A stretch of 64,000 nucleotides of DNA from Collinsella sp. WCA1-178-WT-3 (M1) (lineage in GTDB: Bacteria; Actinomycetota; Coriobacteriia; Coriobacteriales; Coriobacteriaceae). Position 1 is the stretch's first letter. Each line of letters begins with the position of its first letter. Under the pieces are notes generated by a model that saw only the letters and a program-made list of their open reading frames with translations, was not told where the DNA came from and did not search any database. Shown piece after piece: positions 38,868 to 47,855 of this stretch. The DNA is taken from positions 168,787 to 232,786 of the forward strand of contig NZ_VUME01000003.1 in the NCBI RefSeq assembly GCF_009696325.1, given 5' to 3'. Both the position numbers and the translations under genes were made by a program.

Positions 38868-40286
38868 ATGGCCTACGACGCCAAGAAAATCTATTACCGC
38901 TTCGACGACCACCTGAGCCGCCTGGTCTTGGACTACGAAGCAAGCCGCCAGATTTCGCCCGAAAGCGAAAATCTATACTACGGCCTGCCGACCGACCCTT
39001 ATGACGAGGAGCTGTATGTCGAGCACGATGTCAAGCGCGGCCTGCGCAATGCAGATGGCTCGGGCGTGGTTGCAGGCCTCACTCGCATCTCGGATGTGCA
39101 TGGTTACAACAAGGTCGACGGAAAGGTTGTGCCCGATCAGGGTAAGCTCACGCTTCGTGGCTACAGCATCGAAGATCTGGTCAACAATGCCCAGGCCGAG
39201 AACCGCTACGGCTACGAAGAAGTCGCCTACCTGCTCATCACGGGCTCTCTGCCCACCAAGGAAGAGCTTGACGGTTTTTGCGATCGCCTGGGTGCTTTTA
39301 GGCACCTGAGCGACGAATACGTCCGCGTGTTCCCCATGACCACGGTATCCTCGAGCGTCATGAACGTGCTTCAGCGCGCCGTGTTGCTGCTCTATGCCTT
39401 CGATGCCGAGCCCGATGTAATCACACCCGAGCACGAGATCGACGTTGCCATTTCCATGCTGGCACGTCTGCCCCGCATCGCCGCCTTTGCGCACATGGCA
39501 TCGATCGCAAAGTGCCACGGTTCGGAGATGCACGTGCCACACCCCACGCCCGGTCTCTCCACCGCCGAGACCATCCTGCAGGTGTTGCGCGGCGGCATGG
39601 CGTTCACCCGCGACGAGGCCATGCTGCTCGACGTGATGCTCATGCTCCACGCCGAGCACGGCGGCGGCAACAACTCCACCTTCGCCTGCCGCGTGCTGTC
39701 GTCTTCGGCCACCGACCCGTATTCCGCCTACGCCGCGGCTATCGGCTCGCTCAAGGGCCCGCGTCACGGCGGCGCCAACGCCAAGGTCGTATCCATGCAC
39801 GAGGACATTCGCGCGCATGTTTCCAACTGGGAAGACGATGACGAGGTTGCTGCATATCTGAGCAAGATTCTCGACAAGCAGGCCTTTGACGGCACGGGGC
39901 TCATCTACGGCATGGGGCACGCCGTCTACACGCTCAGCGACCCGCGCGCCGAGGTCTGCCGCCACTACGCACGTTCGCTCGCCGCCAAGAAAGGTCTGGG
40001 CGAGGAATTCGCGTTGATCGAGCGCATCGAGCGCCTGGCGCCCCAGGTCATGCGCGACCACGGCATGACCAAGCCTATCTGCGCCAATATTGACCTGTAC
40101 ACGGGCTTTATCTACAAGATGCTCGGCGTACCCGAGACGCTCTTTACGCCGATGTTCGCCGTGGCCCGCATGGCAGGCTGGTCGGCACACCGCATGGAAG
40201 AGCTCTTCTGCGCACACCGTATTATTCGCCCGGCATACCGTCCGGTGATCGAGCCGCTGGAGTACAAGCCGCTCGCCGACCGTTAG
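38868..40286 (+). CDS. gltA: Citrate synthase
   Basis: This 472-residue enzyme condenses oxaloacetate with acetyl-CoA. The active-site segments are HAEHGGGNNSTF (first His), GPRHGGANAKVV and GLIYGMGHAVYTLSDPRA (second His), with the catalytic Asp further on. The N-terminal stretch of about 60 residues before the core is longer than in the shortest enzymes. ATG 38868 follows GGAGAGGAG. No other TCA genes are near, so it probably feeds the glutamate branch rather than a full cycle. Confidence 0.93.
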   Translation: MAYDAKKIYYRFDDHLSRLVLDYEASRQISPESENLYYGLPTDPYDEELYVEHDVKRGLRNADGSGVVAGLTRISDVHGYNKVDGKVVPDQGKLTLRGYSIEDLVNNAQAENRYGYEEVAYLLITGSLPTKEELDGFCDRLGAFRHLSDEYVRVFPMTTVSSSVMNVLQRAVLLLYAFDAEPDVITPEHEIDVAISMLARLPRIAAFAHMASIAKCHGSEMHVPHPTPGLSTAETILQVLRGGMAFTRDEAMLLDVMLMLHAEHGGGNNSTFACRVLSSSATDPYSAYAAAIGSLKGPRHGGANAKVVSMHEDIRAHVSNWEDDDEVAAYLSKILDKQAFDGTGLIYGMGHAVYTLSDPRAEVCRHYARSLAAKKGLGEEFALIERIERLAPQVMRDHGMTKPICANIDLYTGFIYKMLGVPETLFTPMFAVARMAGWSAHRMEELFCAHRIIRPAYRPVIEPLEYKPLADR

Positions 40287-40309
40287 GACGCGCACCGTTA
40301 TAGAACACG

Positions 40310-40349
40310 AGCGTGGCCAGGGTATCACCGCCCTCGGCCACGCTTTTTA
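40310..40349 (+). terminator. Intrinsic terminator after citrate synthase
   Basis: The stem AGCGTGGCC-AGGG with CCCT-C-GGCCACGCT is followed by TTTTTA. Confidence 0.88.
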
Positions 40350-40373
40350 TGCCAGCAGAAAGGGCTGTATCGA

Positions 40374-41216
40374 ATGATTGTTTTTTCCGATATGGATGGA
40401 ACACTGTTGACGAGTGACAAGCAGATGAGCGACGCCACCTGGGCGATGCTCGACGAGCTCGCACGTCGCGGCATTGAGTTTGTACCGTGCACGGGGCGTC
40501 CGCTGTCGGGCGTCTTTGAGGCCATCCTCGCCCATCCTGCCGTGCACTACGCGGTCTGCGCCAATGGCGCTAGCGTCTGGCAGCTCGACGAGGATGTGCC
40601 CACCGATGCCTCACGCGCCACGCGCATATTGAGCCGACCGCTCGACCGCGCCATCGCCCACCGCGTCCATAGCATTGCCGCCGGCCACGATGTGACCTTC
40701 GATATCTTCGCGGACGGGCAGTGCTTCCTCCCCCGCTCGCTCTACACGCGCCTGGACGAATTCTGCGGCGGAGATCCTCACATCGCGGCTTCGCTCAAGC
40801 GCACGCGAACGCCGATCGACATGGATATCGACAGCAAAATCGACGAGGTCGAGGTGCTCGAACGCATCGCCATGTACTGGCACGACTCAGCCGACCGCGA
40901 TGCTATCGTGGCGGCGCTCGACACACTCGAAGGCATTGAGGTCACGCGTTCGTACGCCATGAATATCGAGGTCATGGGCGGGGGCGCCACCAAGGGAACG
41001 GCATTGGCTTGGCTATGTGGGCATCTGGGCGAGCCTCTCGCCGACGCCTGGGCGTTCGGCGACAACATCAACGACATCCCCATGCTGCAGGCAGCGGGCC
41101 ACGGTACGGCGATGATCAATGCCGAGCCCGAGGACCGCGAAGCCGCCGGCGCCATCACCGAATACGACAATGACCACGACGGCGTCGCCCGCGCCATCAT
41201 GGCCGCCCTCGCCTAG
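40374..41216 (+). CDS. HAD-superfamily (Cof-type) phosphatase
   Basis: This 280-residue hydrolase removes phosphate from a small molecule, probably a sugar phosphate or cofactor. Motif I is FSDMDGTLL with the nucleophile Asp6, motif II PCTGRP, motif III a Lys in GGATKGTAL, and motif IV AFGDNINDIPML. A Cof-type cap lies between motifs II and III. It stands directly after the citrate synthase terminator. A second HAD gene follows on the opposite strand. Confidence 0.9.
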   Translation: MIVFSDMDGTLLTSDKQMSDATWAMLDELARRGIEFVPCTGRPLSGVFEAILAHPAVHYAVCANGASVWQLDEDVPTDASRATRILSRPLDRAIAHRVHSIAAGHDVTFDIFADGQCFLPRSLYTRLDEFCGGDPHIAASLKRTRTPIDMDIDSKIDEVEVLERIAMYWHDSADRDAIVAALDTLEGIEVTRSYAMNIEVMGGGATKGTALAWLCGHLGEPLADAWAFGDNINDIPMLQAAGHGTAMINAEPEDREAAGAITEYDNDHDGVARAIMAALA

Positions 41217-41230
41217 CAGCAGCAACCCGG

Positions 41231-41271
41231 CAGGGTAGCTAATTTGGGACGGGGCTTTTTTAGCTACCCTG
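41231..41271. repeat. GGGAC-loop palindrome with CAGGGTAGCTAA stem
   Basis: Perfect 12-bp arms CAGGGTAGCTAA (41231-41242) and TTAGCTACCCTG (41260-41271) enclose TTTGGGACGGGGCTTTT. It lies between two convergent HAD genes and may end both. Its first 19 bases after CA recur at 63822-63840. Confidence 0.85.
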
Positions 41272-41334
41272 GTCACAGTAGTCGTTGGGGGCACTCTTCG
41301 CGGGGCGCTGCAAGGACTGTCCCCATCTGCCGAA

Positions 41335-42129
41335 TTAGGCGAGACTCTCCAGCACGCGACGGAGCTCCTGCTGGACGGCGTGGTCGCGGTTGCGCCCCAC
41401 CACGCGATCGGCAACGGCCTTAAGCGCGGGGCGCGCGTTTTCCATCGCGCAGCCCGTGCCGACAAAGCGAATGATCTCGTAGTCGTTCATCGAGTCGCCA
41501 AACGCCATGACCTCGTCGCGTTCGACGCCATAGTGCTCCATGAGCTGTGCGATGCCCGAGGCCTTCGACACACCGGGCTGCATGGCATCGATCCACGCGT
41601 TGCCCGAAGGCGCAAAGGTAAAGAACTGGCCGAGCTCGCGCTGCAGTACGTAAGCGCTGTCCATAACGGCACCATCATCGCAAAAGATACTCGCCTTGAT
41701 GATATTTACGCTGGGATCGGGCAGCTCCCAAATGCGCTCGGCATTGGGAAGGTCCTTATCGACCTCGCGTACGAACTTGCACTCGTCATCGAGCAAAAAG
41801 GACTTGGTTCGGTCAAAGAGTGCAAGATGCAAATTGGGAAACGTCGCGACGGCCTGGGCGAGCTTTCGAATCGCCAGGTGCGAATACACCTCGCGGTCTA
41901 CCATTTTGCCGTCGGCGTAGACCTGGGCACCGTTAGCTGCGACAAAGTCCATCTTGTCGCGAACGGGTGCAAAGAACTCGCACAGGCGATCGTAGCGGCG
42001 GCCTGACGATGCGGCAAAATGCACGCCATGCTCGCGTAGCGCCAAAATCACTTCGTAGGTCTCGGGAGGCACCTGGCCGTTTTCGTCAAGCAACGTGCCG
42101 TCCATATCGGATGCAATCAGCTTAAACAT
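41335..42129 (-). CDS. HAD-superfamily (Cof-type) phosphatase
   Basis: This 264-residue hydrolase has the same layout as the gene at 40374 but is not a close copy. Motif I is ASDMDGTLLDENG, motif II AASSGRRYDRL, motif III SKASGIAQL with the Lys, and motif IV AFGDSMNDYEII. The substrate is unknown. Its SD (AAGGGAGC) is part of the 3' arm of a strong hairpin (42135-42196), so translation may be controlled by leader folding. Confidence 0.9.
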   Translation of the reverse strand: MFKLIASDMDGTLLDENGQVPPETYEVILALREHGVHFAASSGRRYDRLCEFFAPVRDKMDFVAANGAQVYADGKMVDREVYSHLAIRKLAQAVATFPNLHLALFDRTKSFLLDDECKFVREVDKDLPNAERIWELPDPSVNIIKASIFCDDGAVMDSAYVLQRELGQFFTFAPSGNAWIDAMQPGVSKASGIAQLMEHYGVERDEVMAFGDSMNDYEIIRFVGTGCAMENARPALKAVADRVVGRNRDHAVQQELRRVLESLA

Positions 42130-42134
42130 AGAAA

Positions 42135-42196
42135 AGCTCCCTTCGGGCTTGCTGGAATCGAACGTGTATCCGATTCCAACGTACCCAAAGGGAGCT
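42135..42196 (-). promoter_or_regulatory. Leader hairpin that pairs the HAD ribosome-binding site
   Basis: Arms AGCTCCCTT (42135-42143) and AAGGGAGCT (42188-42196) and an inner TGGAATCG/CGATTCCA pair form a long stem. On the minus strand the 3' arm AAGGGAGCTTTTCTATG contains the SD and ends just before the HAD start codon. It may be the ade transcript terminator, an SD-sequestering switch, or both. Confidence 0.6.
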
Positions 42197-42334
42197 CAAA
42201 TAAGACCCCGCAGTCATAAACGTTACATAGACCTGGCAAATAGCTCACGCGCACCAGAGAGCCCACGGTCGCGGCGTCAGGCGACACGCCAAAGAGTGTC
42301 CCCAGCGACTAGTCGTTTAAGAACGTCCCGATGA

Positions 42335-44155
42335 TTAGTCGGCGTAGGTGAAGGTGGTGACGTCGAACATGCCCTCGGGGCGGATGCGGAGCGTCGGGAT
42401 GACCGGCAGGGGCAGGAAGATGATGCCCATGATGGGGTCGAGCGGCGGCTCAATACCCATGGCGCGCGCCTTGACCATAAAGTCGTCGTGCTGCGCTGCG
42501 ACATCCTCGGCCGTGCCCTCGCTCATCAGGCCACCGAGCGCTAGCGGAATGCGCGCCACGACCTCGCCGTTGCGCACCAGCACGTGACCGCCCTGGCCCA
42601 CGGCCTCAACAGCAGCCATCATATCGGCGGCGTTGTCGCCCACCACGCACACGTTGTGCGAGTCGTGGCCGATCGTGGAGGCAATGGCACCACCGGTGAT
42701 GGTGAAACCGCGCACCCAGCCGCGACCGATATGCTTGCCGACCAGGCCCAGGCCAGCGGGGCCGTCGCCGTCGACGCCCTCGGCTTGCAGCGACACGCCG
42801 CGGCCATGGCGCTCAATCAGCATAATGCGGCGCAGGCCCTCGGCGCTCTCGGGGCGAGCCATACCCGTGATGGCCTTACCCGGCACCACGTCAATCACAG
42901 CCTCGCCCGGCTTAAAGGCATAGTCGAAAACGTCGAGCGAAAGCTTCGGCAGCTTAACAGAGGCGCGCAGCTCGTCGGCAAGGGCTGCAACCTCAGCCAT
43001 CTCGGGTGCGATCTCGCCCACAAAGGTGCCATCCTGCGCCACCAGAGCACCGGCGGCATATACGCGATGCGGGGCCGTGGCAAACGTCAGATCGTTGAGC
43101 ACCAGCAGGTCGGCACGCTTGCCCGGAGCGATGGCGCCGCGGAGCTCATGCGGGTCGCGGCAACCGTGGTCCAGGCCAAAGGCCTCGGCCGTGGAAAGGG
43201 ACGCCATGGAGATGGCGACCACCGGGTCGATGCCGGCCTCGATGGCCACGCGGCATGCGTTGTCGATCATGCCGGTCGAAAGCGCGTCGGAGGGAGCGCG
43301 GTCGTCGGTCGCAAAGCAGCAGCGGCGGGCACGGGCGGGGTTTTCCAGCAGCATAGGCGACAGGTTGGCAAGATCATGGCTGCAGGTGCCCTCGCGCAGC
43401 ATGACATACATGCCGCGGGATAGCTTGTCGAGCGCTTCCTCGGGAATCGTCGACTCGTGGTCGGCGATAATACCCGCCGCGGCATAGGCGTTGAGATCCT
43501 TGCCGGCAACAAGCGGAGCATGACCGTCGACCTGCTTGGACGGCGTCTGGTTGGCAGCATCGATGCGAGCGCAGGTCTCGGGGTCGGCCATAAAGACACC
43601 CGGCAGGTTCATCATTTCGCCCAGACCAAAGACGTCGCCCGGATGCTCGGCAAAAAACGCCTGCATATCGGCAGCGGTGATGACGGCACCGGCCTGCTCG
43701 TCGGGCAGTGCGGGCACGCACGAAGGCATCATGTACTTGATGGAGATGGGTGCGCGACAACCGTCCTCAATCATAAAGCGCAGGCCGTCTAGGCCGGAAA
43801 CGTTAGCGATCTCGTGGCTGTCGGCAATAGCGGTGGTGGTGCCACGCGTCGCCGCCATGCGCGCATACTCGGCAGGGCGGATGTTCGAAGACTCGATATG
43901 CAAGTGTCCGTCAATAAAACCGGGTGCGAGATAGCGACCCTGGCAGTCGATGACCTCAGCTGCCTCGTACGTGCCAGCAGCTTCATCTCGACCATCGTAG
44001 AGAACACCGACGATCACGCCGTCCTTGACGGCGACGCTACCGGGCGCCACGCGCTGACCGTACACATCAACGATCTGTGCGTTGGTAAACAGCATGTCGA
44101 CGGGCACGCGGCCCTCGGCGGCATCGATCACAGACCTCATGACCTCAACGGACAT
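42335..44155 (-). CDS. ade: Adenine deaminase
   Basis: This 606-residue enzyme converts adenine to hypoxanthine and ammonia for purine salvage. It is an amidohydrolase with PGFIDGHLHIESS (metal histidines), VSGLDGLRFMIEDG, GLGEMMNLPGV, DGHAPLV, and the C-terminal domain typical of Ade (GGAIASTIGHDSHNVCVVG). ATG 44155 after AAAGGAG is preferred over the longer frame. A terminator-like hairpin lies only 20 bases before it. An NCS2 purine permease remnant is at the right end of the window. Confidence 0.95.
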   Translation of the reverse strand: MSVEVMRSVIDAAEGRVPVDMLFTNAQIVDVYGQRVAPGSVAVKDGVIVGVLYDGRDEAAGTYEAAEVIDCQGRYLAPGFIDGHLHIESSNIRPAEYARMAATRGTTTAIADSHEIANVSGLDGLRFMIEDGCRAPISIKYMMPSCVPALPDEQAGAVITAADMQAFFAEHPGDVFGLGEMMNLPGVFMADPETCARIDAANQTPSKQVDGHAPLVAGKDLNAYAAAGIIADHESTIPEEALDKLSRGMYVMLREGTCSHDLANLSPMLLENPARARRCCFATDDRAPSDALSTGMIDNACRVAIEAGIDPVVAISMASLSTAEAFGLDHGCRDPHELRGAIAPGKRADLLVLNDLTFATAPHRVYAAGALVAQDGTFVGEIAPEMAEVAALADELRASVKLPKLSLDVFDYAFKPGEAVIDVVPGKAITGMARPESAEGLRRIMLIERHGRGVSLQAEGVDGDGPAGLGLVGKHIGRGWVRGFTITGGAIASTIGHDSHNVCVVGDNAADMMAAVEAVGQGGHVLVRNGEVVARIPLALGGLMSEGTAEDVAAQHDDFMVKARAMGIEPPLDPIMGIIFLPLPVIPTLRIRPEGMFDVTTFTYAD

Positions 44156-44175
44156 ACATACTCCTTTAACCGTAG

Positions 44176-44211
44176 AAAAAAGCTGCGGAGCGGACAGACC
44201 TTCACCGCAGC
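44176..44211 (-). terminator. Terminator-like hairpin in the ade leader
   Basis: On the minus strand GCTGCGG (44205-44211) and CCGCAGC (44182-44188) enclose 16 bases and are followed by TTTTTT, then CTACGGTTAAAGGAG and the ade start. This is an attenuator layout. I cannot identify a ligand-binding fold upstream. Confidence 0.75.
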
Positions 44212-44365
44212 AAGCCAATAGCCATTGTATGCCCAAACGATGGGCCAGCAATACGCCCCTCTGCTTAACGGCACACACCGCTTGGCGCAATGGGGACAGG
44301 CTGCTTTGCACCACTGACAAGGAGTGTCCCAAAGTGCCGGCACAAAAGGATCATCCCTAAGTGCC

Positions 44366-44401
44366 AAAAAGGCCGCAGTCGGAAATCCCGGCTGCGGCCT
44401 T
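44366..44401 (-). terminator. Intrinsic terminator after tyrS
   Basis: The stem AAGGCCGCAG with CTGCGGCCTT is followed by TTTTTGG on the minus strand. A GGGGACAG/GTGTCCC-containing stretch (44286-44335) lies next to it. Confidence 0.88.
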
Positions 44402-44428
44402 GTTGCACTTGTGAGGTCAACTTGCTCG

Positions 44429-45640
44429 TTAGACCAACTTGAAGCCCTTGCGCTTGCCCACGGAGAGGGTGTCGCCCAGCTTGAGGGCACTGGGGTCGAT
44501 GTTGTAGCTCTTGGGAGCCACGGCCTTGCCGTTGATCTTGACACCGCCGCCATCGATGTCGCGACGAGCCTGGCCGGCGCTGGCCGAAAGACCCAGGTCC
44601 TTGAGCAGGCCGGCAAGGTAAATCTGGCCCTCGTCGTTTACGGTCAGCTCAATATGCTTCTCGGGGAAGTCGGCGAGCTGGCCCTCCTTGAACACACGGT
44701 CGAACTCGGCCTGAGCCTCGTCGCCGGCACCGGCGCCGTGGTAGGTGTCGCACAGGTCGCGGCCCAGAGCGCGCTTGAGCTCATAGGGATCGGCAGAGCC
44801 ATCGGCCAGGGCAGCGTCGATCTTGTCGACCTCGGCCGGGGTGAGCGAGCTCGCCAGGCGGTAGTACTTGCCGATCATCTCGTCGGGGATGGACATGGTC
44901 TTGCCGAACATATCCTTAGGCGCGTCGGTCAGACCGATGTAGTTGCCATAGGACTTGGACATCTTACGGACGCCATCGGTGCCCTCGAGCAGCGGCATGG
45001 TGAGCGCGATCTGCGGCTCCATGCCCATCTTCTCCATGAGCTCACGGCCGGCGAGCAGGTTGAAAAGCTGGTCGGTGCCGCCCATCTCCACGTCAGCCTT
45101 GATCATGACCGAATCGTATGCTTGCATCACGGGATACAGGAACTCGTGCAGGGCGATCGGCGTCTGGGACTGATAGCGCTTGGTAAAGTCATCGCGCTCA
45201 AGAATGCGGGCGACGGTGAACTTGGAGCACACCTGCAGCAGACCGGCCAGGTCCATCGACAAGATCCAATCGCCGTTGTGCACGATGGTGGTCTTCTCGG
45301 GGTCCAAGATCTTCATGGCCTGGCTCACGTAAGTCTCGGCGTTGGCCTCGATCTGCTCCTGAGAAAGCTGCGGGCGGGTGGAGTTCTTGCCCGAGGGGTC
45401 GCCGATCAGTGCGGTACCGTTGCCGATGATCAGGGTGACGTTGTGGCCCAGGTCCTGGAACTGGCGCATCTTGCGCAGGGGCACGGCGTGGCCCAGGTGC
45501 AGGTCGGGGCTGGTGGGATCGACGCCGAGCTTGATGTTGAGGGGCTCACCCTTCTCAAGCTTCTTGCGAAGGTCGGCCTCGGGGACGATCTTTGCGGCGC
45601 CCGAGGTGATGATACGCATTTGCTCGTCAACAGACAGCAT
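44429..45640 (-). CDS. tyrS: Tyrosyl-tRNA synthetase
   Basis: This 403-residue class I synthetase charges tRNA-Tyr. HIGH-like HLGHAVPLRKM and KMSKSYGN motifs are present, and a C-terminal S4 RNA-binding domain follows (SASAGQARRDIDGGGVKINGK). The layout is of the TyrZ-like bacterial branch. ATG 45640 after AAAGGAGG is preferred over the open frame from 45736. The leader is short and has no T-box. Confidence 0.95.
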   Translation of the reverse strand: MLSVDEQMRIITSGAAKIVPEADLRKKLEKGEPLNIKLGVDPTSPDLHLGHAVPLRKMRQFQDLGHNVTLIIGNGTALIGDPSGKNSTRPQLSQEQIEANAETYVSQAMKILDPEKTTIVHNGDWILSMDLAGLLQVCSKFTVARILERDDFTKRYQSQTPIALHEFLYPVMQAYDSVMIKADVEMGGTDQLFNLLAGRELMEKMGMEPQIALTMPLLEGTDGVRKMSKSYGNYIGLTDAPKDMFGKTMSIPDEMIGKYYRLASSLTPAEVDKIDAALADGSADPYELKRALGRDLCDTYHGAGAGDEAQAEFDRVFKEGQLADFPEKHIELTVNDEGQIYLAGLLKDLGLSASAGQARRDIDGGGVKINGKAVAPKSYNIDPSALKLGDTLSVGKRKGFKLV

Positions 45641-45736
45641 TGGGTATCCTCCTTTTGCTATAGCACCCTCGCCGAAAACGGCGGTGCTGGAAGTCCATAA
45701 ACTCTCATATGATAACAAACTGACGCGACGCAGCAC

Positions 45737-47695
45737 CTACGACAGGAAAATCCTCGTCCTGCCGCATGCGTCGATGGCAACTGGCAGACGTGTACCGTCA
45801 CGCTCAACCAGATAGCGCGTCTGCCGGCGACGCAAGCAGTCGCGGCAACAGGCCTGTCCCGTCGCATCGGCGGCGCAGACGCCCTCGGCGGTCAGCAGGC
45901 AGTGCTCGCACACCATGAGCTCGGGACGATCGGTATCGACGGGGCCCAGGACGCCAGGACAGGCGGCAAGCTCGGCAACGCGTTTCGCATCGTGAGCGAC
46001 AAGTTCGGCAGGCAAAAACACGCGCTGCGCCCCAAGCCCTCGCAACCAGGCGAGCGTTGCCCGGTTCGCACAGAACACCGGCGCTGCCACGTCAAAGGCG
46101 ACGCGCAGTTCGCGAGCTATCGCCACTTGTCCCAGATTACGACAGACGATGCGGCCGGCACGCTGCATGAGAGACCGAGTCCGCTCGATATCGCCCACAC
46201 GGCAGACCTCGTCGAGCACAACAGTCGCATCGGACAGGTCGAGCTCTTCGTTCGGGTCCTGGTCCATCAGCTGCCAGGCAAAGACCAAGCGAGCGGCGAC
46301 AGACTCTGCAGGTTCTTCCGGCTGCGTTCCGCTATCCATCAGAACGCCCGCAAACGGCAGCGTCTCGACAGCGCGTTTCGCAAGCACGACCGCATCGGCC
46401 TCGGCCCGCATGCGCTCCACTGCCGCCGCCGTTTGCTCAAGCACGCCAGCGCTGCGAATCAGATACACTTCGCAGCCTGCGTCGACCTTGCGCTTGCAAT
46501 GGACAACGATGCGCTCCCCCGCCGCGGCATCCACCGGGCAGGGAACTTGCGGCCAGCGTTTAGGTACATCGGGCCGAGCGTCGGCGCCCGGGTAAAACCT
46601 AATCTCGAGCGTATCGCCCGCCGCCACGGCGGCATCGAGCTCGACGGTCACTTCCTCGTGTCCCACGGCAACCAAACGGCCCACACGCACGCCCTGGTTG
46701 ATCGCGCGTTCAAAACTCATAAGCTCCGCGCCCGAGCGGCCTCGCAGATACGCGTCGGTAAACCCGCGGTTAAACGACCTTCCCAGCTCACGTTCGAGCG
46801 CCTGCACGGCATCGGGATCCCACGCGCCATCACGCAGCATATCGAGCGCCCGGCGCCACGCCCGCACCACGTTGTAGACGTAATCGGGGTTCTTCATACG
46901 CCCCTCGATCTTGAGCGACGCCACCCCGGCAGCAACAAGCTCGGGTAAATGAGCAATGCCCAGATAGTCACGCGGGCAGAGCAGACGATCGCCTTCGACG
47001 GCAACGACGCTCTCCCCAACCTCACCCACCAAATCGTATGCCAGGCGGCACGGCTGCGTGCAGTCGCCACGCATCGCCGACCGTCCGCGCCGCAGGGCCG
47101 AAAACTCGCACGCGCCCGAATAGCCAATGCATATGGCGCCATGGCAGAACACCTCGATGGGCACACCGGTAGCGCAGAGCGTCGCAATCTCTGCCACGGT
47201 CAGCTCGCGCGCCGTCGTCACGCGCTCGACCCCCAGCTCGTCAGCCGCCAAACGCACGGCCCCCTTGCTATGGACGCCCGCTTGGGTGGACAGATGAATC
47301 TCGACCCCCGGAATTGCCGCATGCAGCGCGCGGGCTAGGCCCGCATCTGCCACGATCAGTGCATCGGCGCCCAGCGCATGCGCATGTGCCCCCAGTGCCA
47401 CGGCTTCGGACAGCTCGTCGTCGAACACGAATACGTTGAGCGTCACGTACACGCGCACACCATGGGCGTGCGCCACGGCACACCCGCGCGCAAATTCGTC
47501 GTCACTAAACCCGTGCGCACTCACGCGGGCGTTAAATCCGCTCAACCCGGCATAAATGGCATCGGCACCTGCCGCGATCGCGGCGAGCATCTGATTGAGC
47601 CCGCCAGCCGGAGCCAACAGCTCGGGCAGTGCCAGCCCCGATGTTGGCGTCCCATTCCCGCATTGTCTGCTAGGCTCAGTCGCCCAAATCGCCAT
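45737..47695 (-). CDS. Peptidase U32 family protein
   Basis: This 652-residue protein has the U32 TIM-barrel start (LPELLAPAGGLNQMLAAIAAGADAIYAGL) and the cysteine motif EVFCHGAICIGYSGACEFS...RGDCTQPCR. Relatives with this motif include the tRNA and rRNA hydroxylation factors TrhP and RlhA, so an RNA-modification role is as likely as collagen or peptide cleavage. A DUF3656-like middle follows. The C-terminus carries an extra Cys cluster (CEHCLL, then CCRDC). ATG 47695 follows AAGGAG. Confidence 0.85.
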   Translation of the reverse strand: MAIWATEPSRQCGNGTPTSGLALPELLAPAGGLNQMLAAIAAGADAIYAGLSGFNARVSAHGFSDDEFARGCAVAHAHGVRVYVTLNVFVFDDELSEAVALGAHAHALGADALIVADAGLARALHAAIPGVEIHLSTQAGVHSKGAVRLAADELGVERVTTARELTVAEIATLCATGVPIEVFCHGAICIGYSGACEFSALRRGRSAMRGDCTQPCRLAYDLVGEVGESVVAVEGDRLLCPRDYLGIAHLPELVAAGVASLKIEGRMKNPDYVYNVVRAWRRALDMLRDGAWDPDAVQALERELGRSFNRGFTDAYLRGRSGAELMSFERAINQGVRVGRLVAVGHEEVTVELDAAVAAGDTLEIRFYPGADARPDVPKRWPQVPCPVDAAAGERIVVHCKRKVDAGCEVYLIRSAGVLEQTAAAVERMRAEADAVVLAKRAVETLPFAGVLMDSGTQPEEPAESVAARLVFAWQLMDQDPNEELDLSDATVVLDEVCRVGDIERTRSLMQRAGRIVCRNLGQVAIARELRVAFDVAAPVFCANRATLAWLRGLGAQRVFLPAELVAHDAKRVAELAACPGVLGPVDTDRPELMVCEHCLLTAEGVCAADATGQACCRDCLRRRQTRYLVERDGTRLPVAIDACGRTRIFLS

Positions 47696-47855
47696 CGGCA
47701 AACTCCTTACCAAGGTATGCAATCGCTCTGTTAATTGCCGTCAACCAGCATACACGAGGCTTCGCGCGGCTCGATTGGTTTATCGTGTAATAACTTATGT
47801 CCATCCTGCCCGACGCACACCCGCCGCCTGGCACGACATACTTGGAGGTCAACAT

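Noticed and set aside
44200..44340. Guanine or adenine riboswitch before ade
   Set aside because: The conserved purine riboswitch core and kissing loops are not visible. Only the terminator-like hairpin is supported.
45641..45736. T-box leader of tyrS
   Set aside because: The leader is under 100 bases and lacks the T-box sequence and specifier loop.
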